NCBI GenBank assembly: GCA_900762015.1
Contig: CAAFEX010000011.1
Location: 1-29,722 of the forward strand
Reading direction: 5' to 3'
DNA length: 29,722 nt
Source of the DNA: an uncultured Collinsella sp.
GTDB taxonomy: Bacteria; Actinomycetota; Coriobacteriia; Coriobacteriales; Coriobacteriaceae
The stretch's first letter is position 1. Every line of letters starts with the position of its first letter. Position numbers and translations under genes: made by a program. Of this stretch, positions 1 through 7,464 are shown piece after piece. The notes below the pieces were generated by a model that saw only the letters and a list, made by a program, of their open reading frames with translations, was not told the DNA's origin and made no database searches.

Positions 1-638
1 ACGAGCTGTTCTTTGAGGAGTTTAGAGCGCTTAAGCACATCTCGTTCGATATTCATCGCGGCGAAGTTGTCGGTCTGGTTGGCACCAATGGTTCCGGTAA
101 GTCTACGATGCTCAAGATTATCGCCGGTGTGCTTGAGCCTAGCGAGGGCAGCGTTAAGGTGCACGGTAACATTGCGCCGCTGATTGAGCTTGGTGCCGGT
201 TTTGACCCCGAGTTGACCGCCCGCGAGAACATCTATCTGAACGGCGCCCTGCTCGGCTATACCAAGGAGTTCATCGACGCCAACTTTGACGGCATTATTG
301 AGTTCGCTGAGCTTCAGAACTTTGTCGATATGCCGCTTAAGAACTTCTCCTCGGGCATGGTGGCGCGTATCGCCTTTGCAATCGCGACGATTACCGAGCC
401 CGATATTCTTATCGTTGACGAGACGCTGTCCGTCGGTGATGTGTTCTTCCAGCAGAAGTGTGAGGCTCGCATTCAGCACTTTATCCAGAGCGGTGACGTG
501 ACGGTTCTGTTCGTTTCGCACTCCATGGAGCAGGTTGAGCGCATCTGCCAGCGTGCCGTTTGGATTGAGAAGGGTGACCTTCGCATGGACGGCCCGGTCG
601 ATGAGGTCTGCAAGGCGTATCGCGAGCAGTTCAACTAG
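1..638 (+). CDS. Polysaccharide/teichoic acid export ABC transporter ATPase, 5' partial
   Basis: The reading frame is open from the window edge (first full codon at base 3), so the start lies upstream and about 211 residues are visible. The sequence shows a Walker A motif GTNGSGKST shortly after the edge, an ELGAGFDPELTARENIYLNG segment, the ABC signature NFSSGMVARIAFA, Walker B DILIVDE with a following D-loop, and the switch His in VSHS. The ELGAGF...TARENI segment and the SSGM form of the signature are typical of the TagH/Wzt/KpsT ATPases that energise export of undecaprenyl-linked polysaccharides or teichoic acids through a TagG/Wzm-type permease. The protein stops soon after the nucleotide-binding domain, so it lacks the C-terminal glycan-binding domain of long Wzt proteins. 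The exported polymer cannot be told from this. The permease is presumably upstream, outside the window. Confidence 0.9.
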   Translation, partial: ELFFEEFRALKHISFDIHRGEVVGLVGTNGSGKSTMLKIIAGVLEPSEGSVKVHGNIAPLIELGAGFDPELTARENIYLNGALLGYTKEFIDANFDGIIEFAELQNFVDMPLKNFSSGMVARIAFAIATITEPDILIVDETLSVGDVFFQQKCEARIQHFIQSGDVTVLFVSHSMEQVERICQRAVWIEKGDLRMDGPVDEVCKAYREQFN

Positions 639-640
639 GT

Positions 641-646
641 TATAAT
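641..646 (+). promoter_or_regulatory. Possible -10 box for tRNA-Arg(TCT)
   Basis: A perfect TATAAT lies two bases after the stop of the ABC ATPase and about 46 bases before the mature tRNA. No good -35 is seen at 16-18 bases upstream, inside the coding sequence, so this is a weak call. Transcription of the tRNA could also come from the upstream gene. Confidence 0.35.
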
Positions 647-692
647 TACTTGCGCCCGACAGGCTTGCGCTTGCTTGGGCGTGTGGTTATTT

Positions 693-769
693 GCTCCATT
701 AGCTCAGTTGGATAGAGCAGGGGACTTCTAATCCCAAGGTCGACGGTTCGAATCCGCCATGGAGCACCA
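693..769 (+). tRNA. tRNA-Arg (anticodon TCT)
   Basis: A full cloverleaf can be drawn. The acceptor stem GCTCCAT (693-699) pairs with ATGGAGC (759-765). The D arm is GCTC...GAGC. The anticodon loop CTTCTAA (725-731) carries TCT at 727-729, which reads AGA. The T arm holds GGTTCGAATCC. A 3' CCA is encoded at 767-769 after discriminator A766. The outermost anticodon-stem pair is a G-A mismatch; the other four pairs are good. Confidence 0.95.
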
Positions 770-779
770 TCGTTTATTA

Positions 780-811
780 AGCCCGGACCGCTTGGTGGTC
801 TGGGCTTTTTT
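780..811 (+). terminator. Rho-independent terminator after tRNA-Arg(TCT)
   Basis: A 10-bp stem (780-789 with 797-806, one G-T pair) with a 7-base loop is followed by six T residues. On the minus strand the same hairpin is followed only by TTAATAA, so it may weakly stop the convergent aromatic operon too. Confidence 0.9.
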
Positions 812-873
812 CATCTTGTATGCTGCTGAAGCCGAGCGCGAACAAGCCGCTGCTGTTTGTTGGGGTTGGCATT

Positions 874-1311
874 TTACTTTTCCAGATGCTCTTTCAGCAG
901 CTCCAGCGCGTGGGCGTAGCCCTGGAGGCCTTCGCCGGTGATGGTGGCGAAGCAGGCTAGGCGTGCATAGCTCACCTGGCGGAAGTCCTCGCGCGTCTCT
1001 ACGGCGCTGATGTGCACCTCGACGGCAGGGATGGCGACGGCCTTGAGGGCGTCAAGGATTGCCACGCTGGTGTGCGTGTAGGCTGCCGGGTTGATGACGA
1101 TGCCGTCGACCTTGCCGTAAGCCTCCTGGATCTTGTCGACGATGCTGCCCTCGTGGTTGGACTGGAAGACCTCGACCTCGCTGAAGCCCTGTGCGGTTCC
1201 CGCTTCCTGGCAGATCTGCACTAAGCGGTCGTAGTTGTCGCTACCATAGATGCCCGGCTCGCGAATGCCGAGCATGTTGAGGTTGGGGCCGTTGATGACG
1301 AGTGCTTTCAT
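874..1311 (-). CDS. aroQ: Type II 3-dehydroquinate dehydratase
   Basis: This 145-residue protein has the normal length for the small dodecameric type II enzyme, which dehydrates 3-dehydroquinate to 3-dehydroshikimate (shikimate step 3) in the cytoplasm. Visible motifs are NGPNLNMLG (7-15), Arg17 and catalytic Tyr22 in IREPGIYG, SNHEG (51-55), NPAAYTHTS with Asn74 and His80, and EVHIS with His100. These match the catalytic positions known from the Mycobacterium enzyme. The segment after EVHIS reads AVETREDFR where most relatives have N-V-H-A-R-E-x-F-R, so the usual Asn and second His are replaced. The ATG is preceded by AAAGGAAG. It is the last gene of the aromatic operon, separated from aroE/aroK by 64 bases that contain a palindrome. 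Confidence 0.95.
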   Translation of the reverse strand: MKALVINGPNLNMLGIREPGIYGSDNYDRLVQICQEAGTAQGFSEVEVFQSNHEGSIVDKIQEAYGKVDGIVINPAAYTHTSVAILDALKAVAIPAVEVHISAVETREDFRQVSYARLACFATITGEGLQGYAHALELLKEHLEK

Positions 1312-1333
1312 GGTTGCTTCCTTTGCGGTTGGA

Positions 1334-1372
1334 AAGCCACCACAAAGGTGTCTGTCCCCTTTGTGGTGGCTT
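1334..1372. repeat. Palindrome between aroE/aroK and aroQ
   Basis: A perfect 15-bp inverted repeat (1334-1348 AAGCCACCACAAAGG against 1358-1372) encloses a 9-base loop. Read on the minus strand the core is GGGGACAGACACC. I recall this core from dispersed palindromes in several bacteria, but that could not be checked here. The minus-strand 3' side is followed by TTTCC only, so it is a poor terminator. It lies between two genes of one operon and may act as an mRNA stability or attenuation element, or simply be an inserted REP-like sequence. Confidence 0.75.
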
Positions 1373-1375
1373 AGG

Positions 1376-2626
1376 TTAGAGAGCGGGTGGGAGGGTCTCG
1401 AGGAGGGCTTGGGCGGTGTTGGCAGCGCAGTCGCGTGAGTCGATGATGTAGTCGGCCCAGGCGCGGTAGCGCGGCATGCGCTGTTCAGCCAGCTTATCGA
1501 TGCCGTCGCGCGCGGTGATGGGGCGGCCCTTGTGGGCGAGTTCGTCGAGCTTGCGGTTGAGCATCACAATCTGGCTGTTCTGATGCAGCAGCGGATAGTT
1601 CTCATCGCGCGTGACCACGCCGCCGCCGGTGGAGAGCACCAGGCCGCTGCGCTTGGAGATGTCGGCTAGCGCCGCCGTCTCCTGCTCGCGGAAGGCCGCC
1701 TCGCCGCGCTCGACTATATAGTCGGCGCAGGGCATCCCCAGGCGTTCCTCAAGCGCGCGGTCCAAGTCAAAGTGCTCGCGACCCGTGAGCTGGGCGATCT
1801 GCTCGCCCACGCGGGTCTTGCCCGAGCCCGGCATGCCGATGAGCGCGATGTTCTGCTCGCGGTGAGACAGGCGCTCCGTTACGTCCAGGATGCGCTCGCG
1901 CGGGGTGGCTTTGCCGGTGTAGCGCTCAACAGCCTGTGCTGCTTGTGCCACAAGCATGAGCAGGCCGCCGATGCAGGGGATGCCGCGGCGCTCGGCCTCG
2001 AGCATCAGACCCGTGCGGGCGGGGTTGTAGACAATGTCGATGACGCCCTCGAGCGCATCGAGGCCTTCGAGCGTGCAGGGAGCGTCGGGGCAGTGGGGGA
2101 ACATGCCGGCAGGCGTGCAGTTGACGAGCAGCGCGGCATCGGATTGCTGCGCGATGTTGCCGTAGTTGACCTCGCTCGTGCGACCCACGGGTACGACGAT
2201 GGCGCCCAGATCGCCGAGCACCATGCTGGCCGTAGTACCCGCGCCACCGGTGGCACCGAGCACGAGGACCTTCTTACCGGCAACCTCAACGCCCAACTCT
2301 TCGACCAGGCACTGAAAACCAAAGTAGTCGGTGTTGTCGCCGCGCAGGCGGCCATCGGGCAGGCGCGTGATGGTGTTGACGTTGCCCATGCGCTCGGCGA
2401 GCGGACTCAGCTCGTCCAGGTATTCCATGACGGCGCGTTTGTAGGGGATGGTCACGTTGGTGCCCTCCCACTCGTCGCCCGTCATAAAGGCCGCGAGGTC
2501 TTCGGGCTCGCGCTCAAATCGCACGTACTCAAGCCCTGCGAGCTCCTTGTAGATGGTCGGGGTGTAGCTGTGGCCCAGCACGCGGCCCAGAACGCCGTAG
2601 GGACGGGTTGCGGCGGTATCGGTCAT
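1376..2626 (-). CDS. aroEK: Bifunctional shikimate dehydrogenase / shikimate kinase (AroE-AroK fusion)
   Basis: One 416-residue protein contains two enzymes. Residues 8-250 are shikimate dehydrogenase: the shikimate-binding GHSYTPTIY (18-26), catalytic Lys63 in VTIPYK, Asp100 in GDNTD, and a Rossmann loop GATGGAG (124-130). The usual NRT cofactor motif reads GRTSE instead. Residues 258-416 are shikimate kinase: P-loop GMPGSGKT (264-271), FDLD (286-289), Arg313, GGG (334-336) and the lid Arg in KGRPI (367-371). The fusion would carry out shikimate steps 4 and 5, dehydroshikimate to shikimate-3-phosphate. The ATG directly follows the pheA stop with no gap. Its Shine-Dalgarno sequence GGAGGTG lies in the last codons of pheA, so the two are probably translationally coupled. 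Confidence 0.95.
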   Translation of the reverse strand: MTDTAATRPYGVLGRVLGHSYTPTIYKELAGLEYVRFEREPEDLAAFMTGDEWEGTNVTIPYKRAVMEYLDELSPLAERMGNVNTITRLPDGRLRGDNTDYFGFQCLVEELGVEVAGKKVLVLGATGGAGTTASMVLGDLGAIVVPVGRTSEVNYGNIAQQSDAALLVNCTPAGMFPHCPDAPCTLEGLDALEGVIDIVYNPARTGLMLEAERRGIPCIGGLLMLVAQAAQAVERYTGKATPRERILDVTERLSHREQNIALIGMPGSGKTRVGEQIAQLTGREHFDLDRALEERLGMPCADYIVERGEAAFREQETAALADISKRSGLVLSTGGGVVTRDENYPLLHQNSQIVMLNRKLDELAHKGRPITARDGIDKLAEQRMPRYRAWADYIIDSRDCAANTAQALLETLPPAL

Positions 2627-3772
2627 CTAGAGCACCTCCGTGTAGCTGCCAAAGTAGGTGAAGCTCTCGCACACGTCGTCGATCGAGTCGAGCAGGTCGT
2701 CGAGGGCCTTGCTGCCAAAGGGGCAGTCCAAGTCAAAGTAGAACATAAACTCAAAGTCGTGGCCGGGGATGGGGCGGCTCTCGAGCTTGATGAGGTTGAT
2801 GTTGAGCGCGTAGAAGCGCTCGAGCACGCGATAGAGGGCACCCGGCTCGTTTGCCGTAGTGATCATGAGCGAGGTGCGGTTGGCACCGGGATAGACGCGC
2901 GGCTCGCGGCTGATGACGACAAAGCGCGTGTAGTTGTTGTCCGAGTCCTGGATGTTGGGCTCCAGCACCTCGAGGCCATAGAGCGTGGCACAGCTGCGCG
3001 AGGCGATAGCGGCGACGTCGGTGCGCTCGGAGTTGGCGACCATTTCGGCCGACATGGCCGTGTTGGGGTACTTGGTGGCATGCAGATTATGGCCTTCGAT
3101 AAAGCCGGCACACTGGGCAATGGCTTGGCCGTGGCTGTAGACCTCGCGCACGTCGGCGAGCTTGGTGCCGGGTTTAACGAGCAGGTTGTGATCGATCTTG
3201 AGGCGCAGTGAACGCACGATGTGGAAATCGAACTGGGCGAGTAAGTCGTAGACGGCGTTGACCGAGCCGGCGGTTGAGTTTTCGATGGGCAGCACACCAA
3301 AATCGCAAAAGCCGTCGCGTACGGCGCGCATGACACCCTCAAAGGTCTCAAAGAACGCGATTTCGGGCACGTCGAAGAGCTTGCACGCGGCGATCTGGCT
3401 GTAGGCGCCCTCGACGCCCTGGCAGGCGACGGTGGCCGTCTGGGGAAAAGGCGTGTCAAAGGCTGCGGCCGTGGCACGGGCCTTTTGCGACACCGTGATG
3501 CCCTTGAGCTCATTGATGTAGCGCTGCTGCTCGGCCTTGCTCATGCTCATGAGGAGGCGGAACAGTGTGATGGTCTGGGCCTCGTAGCGCTCGGGTGCGC
3601 GGCTGGCGAGGTTGTTGAGTTTGGAGCGCTCGCGGGCGGGGTCAAAGACGGCCTTGCCCATCTCGATCTTTGATTTGGCGACCTCGGTGGCAATGTCCAT
3701 GCGCTCGACAAAGCTGTTGAGCAAGGTGGTGTCGATGCCGTCGATGGCCTGGCGAATATCGGCAAGGTCCAT
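2627..3772 (-). CDS. pheA: Bifunctional chorismate mutase / prephenate dehydratase (P-protein)
   Basis: This 381-residue protein has three domains in order. An AroQ-class chorismate mutase spans residues 1-90 (RQAIDGIDTTLL, K32/K35, RERSKLN). A prephenate dehydratase spans 113-290 (QGVEGAYS, PIENSTAGSV, and the catalytic NYTRF at 280-284). A C-terminal ACT domain spans 298-375 with EPGALY and ESRP (331-334), the motifs that bind phenylalanine in feedback-inhibited P-proteins. It converts chorismate to prephenate and on to phenylpyruvate. I chose ATG at 3772 because AAAGGGG lies just upstream. An in-frame GTG at 3787 would add five residues but has no ribosome binding site. A long palindrome separates it from aroC. 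Confidence 0.95.
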   Translation of the reverse strand: MDLADIRQAIDGIDTTLLNSFVERMDIATEVAKSKIEMGKAVFDPARERSKLNNLASRAPERYEAQTITLFRLLMSMSKAEQQRYINELKGITVSQKARATAAAFDTPFPQTATVACQGVEGAYSQIAACKLFDVPEIAFFETFEGVMRAVRDGFCDFGVLPIENSTAGSVNAVYDLLAQFDFHIVRSLRLKIDHNLLVKPGTKLADVREVYSHGQAIAQCAGFIEGHNLHATKYPNTAMSAEMVANSERTDVAAIASRSCATLYGLEVLEPNIQDSDNNYTRFVVISREPRVYPGANRTSLMITTANEPGALYRVLERFYALNINLIKLESRPIPGHDFEFMFYFDLDCPFGSKALDDLLDSIDDVCESFTYFGSYTEVL

Positions 3773-3793
3773 GGAGGCCCCTTTCACGTGTTG

Positions 3794-3869
3794 GTGATTT
3801 TTCTAGGACGGGGATTAAAAAATCATTGTGTACCTAATGATTTTTTAATCCCCGTCCCAGAAAAATCAC
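3794..3869. repeat. Long inverted repeat (34-nt arms) upstream of pheA, REP-like
   Basis: Two 34-base arms (3794-3827 and 3836-3869) are reverse complements at 33 of 34 positions, with an 8-base loop GTGTACCT. Each arm is itself a weak palindrome: TGATTTTT at one end and AAAAATCA at the other, around CTGGGACGGGGATT. The same unit recurs at 29491-29523 beside a RAYT-like gene. In the transcript this would form a stem of over 30 bp between aroC and pheA. Confidence 0.9.
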
Positions 3870-3881
3870 TGGGTGGGCGTG

Positions 3882-3901
3882 GGGGGCCGGAGTTGGCCCC
3901 C
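3882..3901. other. Short GC-rich hairpin just after aroC
   Basis: A perfect 7-bp stem GGGGGCC/GGCCCCC with a 6-base loop lies eight bases downstream of the aroC stop on the minus strand. No T-run follows on the minus strand, so it is not a standard intrinsic terminator. It could protect the 3' end of an upstream aroF-aroC transcript. Confidence 0.5.
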
Positions 3902-3909
3902 GGAAATTA

Positions 3910-5007
3910 TTAGCGCTGGGCGGCGTCCTCGAGGAGAGCGTCCCAGATGGCGAGGGCGGCGGCAGCTTCGGCTACGGGGACGGCTCGGGGGACGATACAG
4001 GGATCGTGACGGCCGTGGACCGAGAGCTCGGCATTTTCCATGACGTCCATGTCTACGGTCTGCTGCTCGCGGCCAATTGAGGGCGTCGGCTTTACGGCCA
4101 TGCGCCACATGACGGGCGCGCCGGTCGAAATACCGCCCAGGATGCCGCCGGCGTTGTTGGACTCAACCTCGATCTCGCCGGTCTCGGCGTCGATGCGATA
4201 CGGATCGTTGTTCTCGCTGCCGCGCATGGCGGCCACGGCAAAGCCCATGCCAAACTCCACGCCCTTTACGGCGGGAATGCCAAAGGCGATTTGCGCGATG
4301 CGGTTCTCGATGCCGTCGAACATGGGGTCGCCGATGCCCGCGGGAAGCCCGTAGATGCCGCACTCCACGATGCCGCCGATGCTATCGAGTTCGTCGCGCG
4401 CGGCTAGGATCTCCTCGCGCATGCGGCCGGCTGCGGCGGCGTCAATGCAGGGCAGGTCGTTCGTAAGGATCGCCTTGCGGTCGGCCTCGCGATAGACCAT
4501 ATCATCCATGGGCAGGTCGGAGATGCCGCCGATTTGCGCGACGTGCGCCATGACCTGAATGCCGCGGGCCTCGAGTGCCTGCAGCGCGATCCCGCCGGCG
4601 ATGCATAAGGGTGCCGTCAGGCGGCCGGAGAAATGCCCGCCACCAGCGACATCGTGCATGTTGTGATACTTCACGCGCGCAGGGAAGTCCGCATGTCCGG
4701 GACGGGGCTTGCGGCGCAGTTCGGAATAGTCCTTGGAGCGCGTGTTGTTGTTCTCAATAATCGCGGCGATGGGCGCGCCGGTGGTATGTCCATCGACAAC
4801 ACCGGCGATGATGTGGGCGGCGTCGGCCTCACGGCGTTTGGTAGCGGTCTCGTCGCGACCGGGGGCGCGACGGTCCAAAAAGGCCTGCAGCGCTTCCTGG
4901 TCCACGGCGATGCCCGCCGGGATGCCATCGAGCGAGCAGCCGATAGCGGGGGAGTGCGACTGGCCGAAGATGCTCAAATGCAAAACGTTGCCAAAGGTCG
5001 AGGACAT
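3910..5007 (-). CDS. aroC: Chorismate synthase
   Basis: A full-length 365-residue protein that removes phosphate from EPSP to make chorismate (step 7) using reduced FMN. The family signatures are visible: FGQSHSPAIG near the N-terminus (14-23), GGGHFSGR in the middle, and SVHGRHDPCIVPRAVPVAEA near the C-terminus with the conserved Arg/His residues. The MSSTFGNVLHLSIFGQSH start is normal for the family. The ATG lies one base after the aroA stop and its GAGGAGG ribosome binding site is made by the final Glu codons of aroA, so translation is probably coupled. It is followed by a small hairpin and then the long palindrome, which may set it apart from pheA. Confidence 0.97.
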   Translation of the reverse strand: MSSTFGNVLHLSIFGQSHSPAIGCSLDGIPAGIAVDQEALQAFLDRRAPGRDETATKRREADAAHIIAGVVDGHTTGAPIAAIIENNNTRSKDYSELRRKPRPGHADFPARVKYHNMHDVAGGGHFSGRLTAPLCIAGGIALQALEARGIQVMAHVAQIGGISDLPMDDMVYREADRKAILTNDLPCIDAAAAGRMREEILAARDELDSIGGIVECGIYGLPAGIGDPMFDGIENRIAQIAFGIPAVKGVEFGMGFAVAAMRGSENNDPYRIDAETGEIEVESNNAGGILGGISTGAPVMWRMAVKPTPSIGREQQTVDMDVMENAELSVHGRHDPCIVPRAVPVAEAAAALAIWDALLEDAAQR

Positions 5008-5008
5008 G

Positions 5009-6328
5009 CTATTCCTCCTCGAGTGTGACCTTGCCGCCCAGCAGGCGGTAGTGGTCGAAGAAATCGGGATAGGACTTGTTGACGGCCTCGGCGCCGTGGA
5101 TCACGACCTCGCCGGTGGCACGGCTCGCGGCGATGGCGGCCATCATGGCGATGCGATGGTCGTTGTGCGAATCGACCTCGCCGCCGGTAAAGGCATCGAC
5201 GCCCTTGATGATGAGGTCGTCACCGGCAATGCGCACTTGTGCGCCCAGCGCGGTGAGCTCTCGAGTGGTGGTGGCCAGGCGGTCGGATTCCTTGATGCGC
5301 AGGCGGGCGCAATCGCGGATGAACGTGCGGCCTTGCGCCAGCGATGCCACGGCCGAGATGACGGGCACCAGGTCTGGAATGTCGTGGGCACTCATCTCAA
5401 AGCCAGCGAGCTTGTCGGACTGCACGGTGGCGGCGTTGGTGGAGCGCACGATGCGGGCGCCAAAGCGCGAAAGCGCGGCAAGCACGTTGCGGTCGCCCTG
5501 TGCGGAGCTCAGGGACACACCCTCGACGGTGATGGGGTCGGTGCCGATGGCGCCGGCACACAGCCAAAAGGCAGCGTTGGACCAGTCACCCTCGACGGCC
5601 ACGCTGCCGGGCGTGCGATACGAGCCACTGCTCACGCGGAAGTTCGTGACCTCGGGCTGGCCGTCCCGGGCGGGAATACGCTCGACGTTGACCTCGACGC
5701 CAAAGGCCTTCATGGCCTGGATCGTCAGGTTGATATAGGGGCGACTCTCAATGAGGCCGGTCACCTGCACGCAGGAGGGCTGCGCAAGCAGCGGGGCTGC
5801 CAGCAGCAGGCCCGAGATATACTGCGAGCTCACGTTGCCCGGCAGCACAAAGGTACCCGGGCGCATGCGTCCGCTCGTCTTGAGCGGAAAACCGCCCAGA
5901 CCCTGTAGGTCGCAGCCGGCGGCGATGATCTCGTCCGAGAGCGGGGAGAGCGGGCGAGTGCCAAGGCGGCCCTGGCCCACGAAGGTGGCATCCGCACCCA
6001 ACGCGCAGGCGACAGGCAGCATAAAGCGCAGCGTGGAGCCGCTTTCGCCGCAGTCAAGCGTGCCGCCGGCAAGGGCCTTGAGCAGGCCAAACTCAACACT
6101 CTTCATGGTGGGGTGGACCTGGAAGCCGTCCTCGACGGTCTCGATGCGGGCGCCCAGGGCCGTAAGGCAACGCACCGTGGCCTCGATGTCGGCGCAGGCA
6201 GTGTTGCAGGCAACGTGCGTCTCGCCGTTGGCAAGCGCGGCGCAGATGATCAGGCGATGCGCCATCGACTTGGACGCGATGGCGGGAACGGTGCCCTTGA
6301 GCGGGGACGGGGTGATGCGGGCTAGCAT
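5009..6328 (-). CDS. aroA: 3-phosphoshikimate 1-carboxyvinyltransferase (EPSP synthase)
   Basis: A 439-residue protein, normal for the family, joining PEP to shikimate-3-phosphate (step 6). Visible motifs are ASKSMAHR with Lys20, GDWSNAAFWL, HDIPDLVPV carrying the catalytic Asp, RIKESDR and NDHRIAM. The PEP/glyphosate loop reads GESGSTLRF (94-102). In the E. coli enzyme the matching stretch is G-N-A-G-T-A-M-R-P, so the Pro101 position is Phe here, as in some clostridial-type enzymes. The start codon overlaps the end of aroB by seven bases (shared ATGCTAG), a sign of translational coupling. It lies between aroB and aroC in the aromatic operon. Confidence 0.96.
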   Translation of the reverse strand: MLARITPSPLKGTVPAIASKSMAHRLIICAALANGETHVACNTACADIEATVRCLTALGARIETVEDGFQVHPTMKSVEFGLLKALAGGTLDCGESGSTLRFMLPVACALGADATFVGQGRLGTRPLSPLSDEIIAAGCDLQGLGGFPLKTSGRMRPGTFVLPGNVSSQYISGLLLAAPLLAQPSCVQVTGLIESRPYINLTIQAMKAFGVEVNVERIPARDGQPEVTNFRVSSGSYRTPGSVAVEGDWSNAAFWLCAGAIGTDPITVEGVSLSSAQGDRNVLAALSRFGARIVRSTNAATVQSDKLAGFEMSAHDIPDLVPVISAVASLAQGRTFIRDCARLRIKESDRLATTTRELTALGAQVRIAGDDLIIKGVDAFTGGEVDSHNDHRIAMMAAIAASRATGEVVIHGAEAVNKSYPDFFDHYRLLGGKVTLEEE

Positions 6329-7428
6329 GCGGATGCGTCTCCCTTCTGGCCGAGGCCTTCGGCAATGAGTTCGTGGAAAGTGGAAAGCGGCGTGCGGTCG
6401 ATGCTGCAGCGGCCAATGCCGTGCGGAATCACCAAGTCGATGGTGTCGCCCGTGCGCTTCTTGTCGTGGAGCGCCTCGGCAAAGACGGCATCGACATCGA
6501 GGTTGCAGCGGGTCTTGAGGCCATGGCGGGCGCAGAGCTCCTCAATACGACCGGGCAGTGCGGCATCGCAGACGCCGTGCAGGGCCGCGGCGCGCGTGAT
6601 GATGCCCATGCCGATCGACACGCAGTTGCCGTGTCCGAGCTCAAAGTGCTCGCAGGCCTCGACGGCGTGTCCGGCGCTGTGTCCAAAGTTGAGGAGCTTG
6701 CGCTGGTTGGTTTCGCGCTCGTCGGCGACGACCACGGCGCGCTTGATGTCGATATTGCGGGCGATGATGAGTGCTACGCGGGCCACATCGCGGTTGAGCA
6801 GCTCCAGCGTGAGCGGGGTCTTCTCCAGCTCGGCGAAAAGCTCCGGGTCGGCGATCACGGCGTGCTTGACGACCTCGCCGCAGCCGTCGGCGAACTGCTC
6901 GGGCGTGAGGGTGGCCAAGCACCCCACGTCGGCGATAACCACGCTCGGCTGCCAAAAGGCGCCGGCCAAGTTCTTGCCAGCAGCTAGGTCGATGGCCGTC
7001 TTGCCGCCCACCGATGAATCCACCATGGCGAGCAGGCTCGTCGGGATCTGCACAAACTTGCAGCCGCGCATGTAGGTGGCGGCCACAAAGCCCGCCACGT
7101 CGCCCACGACGCCGCCGCCGAGTGCCACGATCACGTCGGAGCGCGAAAGCTCGTGCTCGGCCACAAACTCCAAAATGGCAACATAGGTTTCGGCGCGCTT
7201 ATGGGCCTCGCCGGCCTCGAAGGTGCAGATGCTCGCCTCGTAGCCTGACGCCTCCAGGCTCTGCTTAACGGGCATCTGGTAGAGCGGGCCCACGTTGGTG
7301 TCCGTCACGATGACGGCCTTGGTGCCGCCGGCAGTGGCGCGAACGAGCGGTCCCGCCTGCTCCAGCAAAAACGTGCCAACATGCACTTGGTAGGGGCGTG
7401 CAGTGTCGATATCGATGGTAATCGCCAT
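6322..7428 (-). CDS. aroB: 3-dehydroquinate synthase
   Basis: A 368-residue NAD- and metal-dependent enzyme that cyclises DAHP to 3-dehydroquinate (step 2). Clear signatures are VALGGGVVGDVAGFVAATYMRG, IPTSLLAMVDSSVGGKTAID, GCGEVVKHA carrying a metal-binding Glu, NFGHSAGHAVE and HFELGHGNCVSIGM carrying metal-binding His residues. Length and motif order match the family. The ATG is preceded by AAAGGACC about ten bases upstream, in a 36-base gap after tyrA. Its last codons overlap the aroA start by seven bases. Confidence 0.97.
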   Translation of the reverse strand: MAITIDIDTARPYQVHVGTFLLEQAGPLVRATAGGTKAVIVTDTNVGPLYQMPVKQSLEASGYEASICTFEAGEAHKRAETYVAILEFVAEHELSRSDVIVALGGGVVGDVAGFVAATYMRGCKFVQIPTSLLAMVDSSVGGKTAIDLAAGKNLAGAFWQPSVVIADVGCLATLTPEQFADGCGEVVKHAVIADPELFAELEKTPLTLELLNRDVARVALIIARNIDIKRAVVVADERETNQRKLLNFGHSAGHAVEACEHFELGHGNCVSIGMGIITRAAALHGVCDAALPGRIEELCARHGLKTRCNLDVDAVFAEALHDKKRTGDTIDLVIPHGIGRCSIDRTPLSTFHELIAEGLGQKGDASAC

Positions 7429-7464
7429 AAGCTTCGGTCCTTTCGACCTGGCGTGATAGGTGGT

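Noticed and set aside
3773..3787. GTG start of pheA five codons upstream
   Set aside because: No ribosome binding site precedes it, while ATG 3772 has AAAGGGG at good spacing, and the chorismate mutase domain begins right after that ATG.
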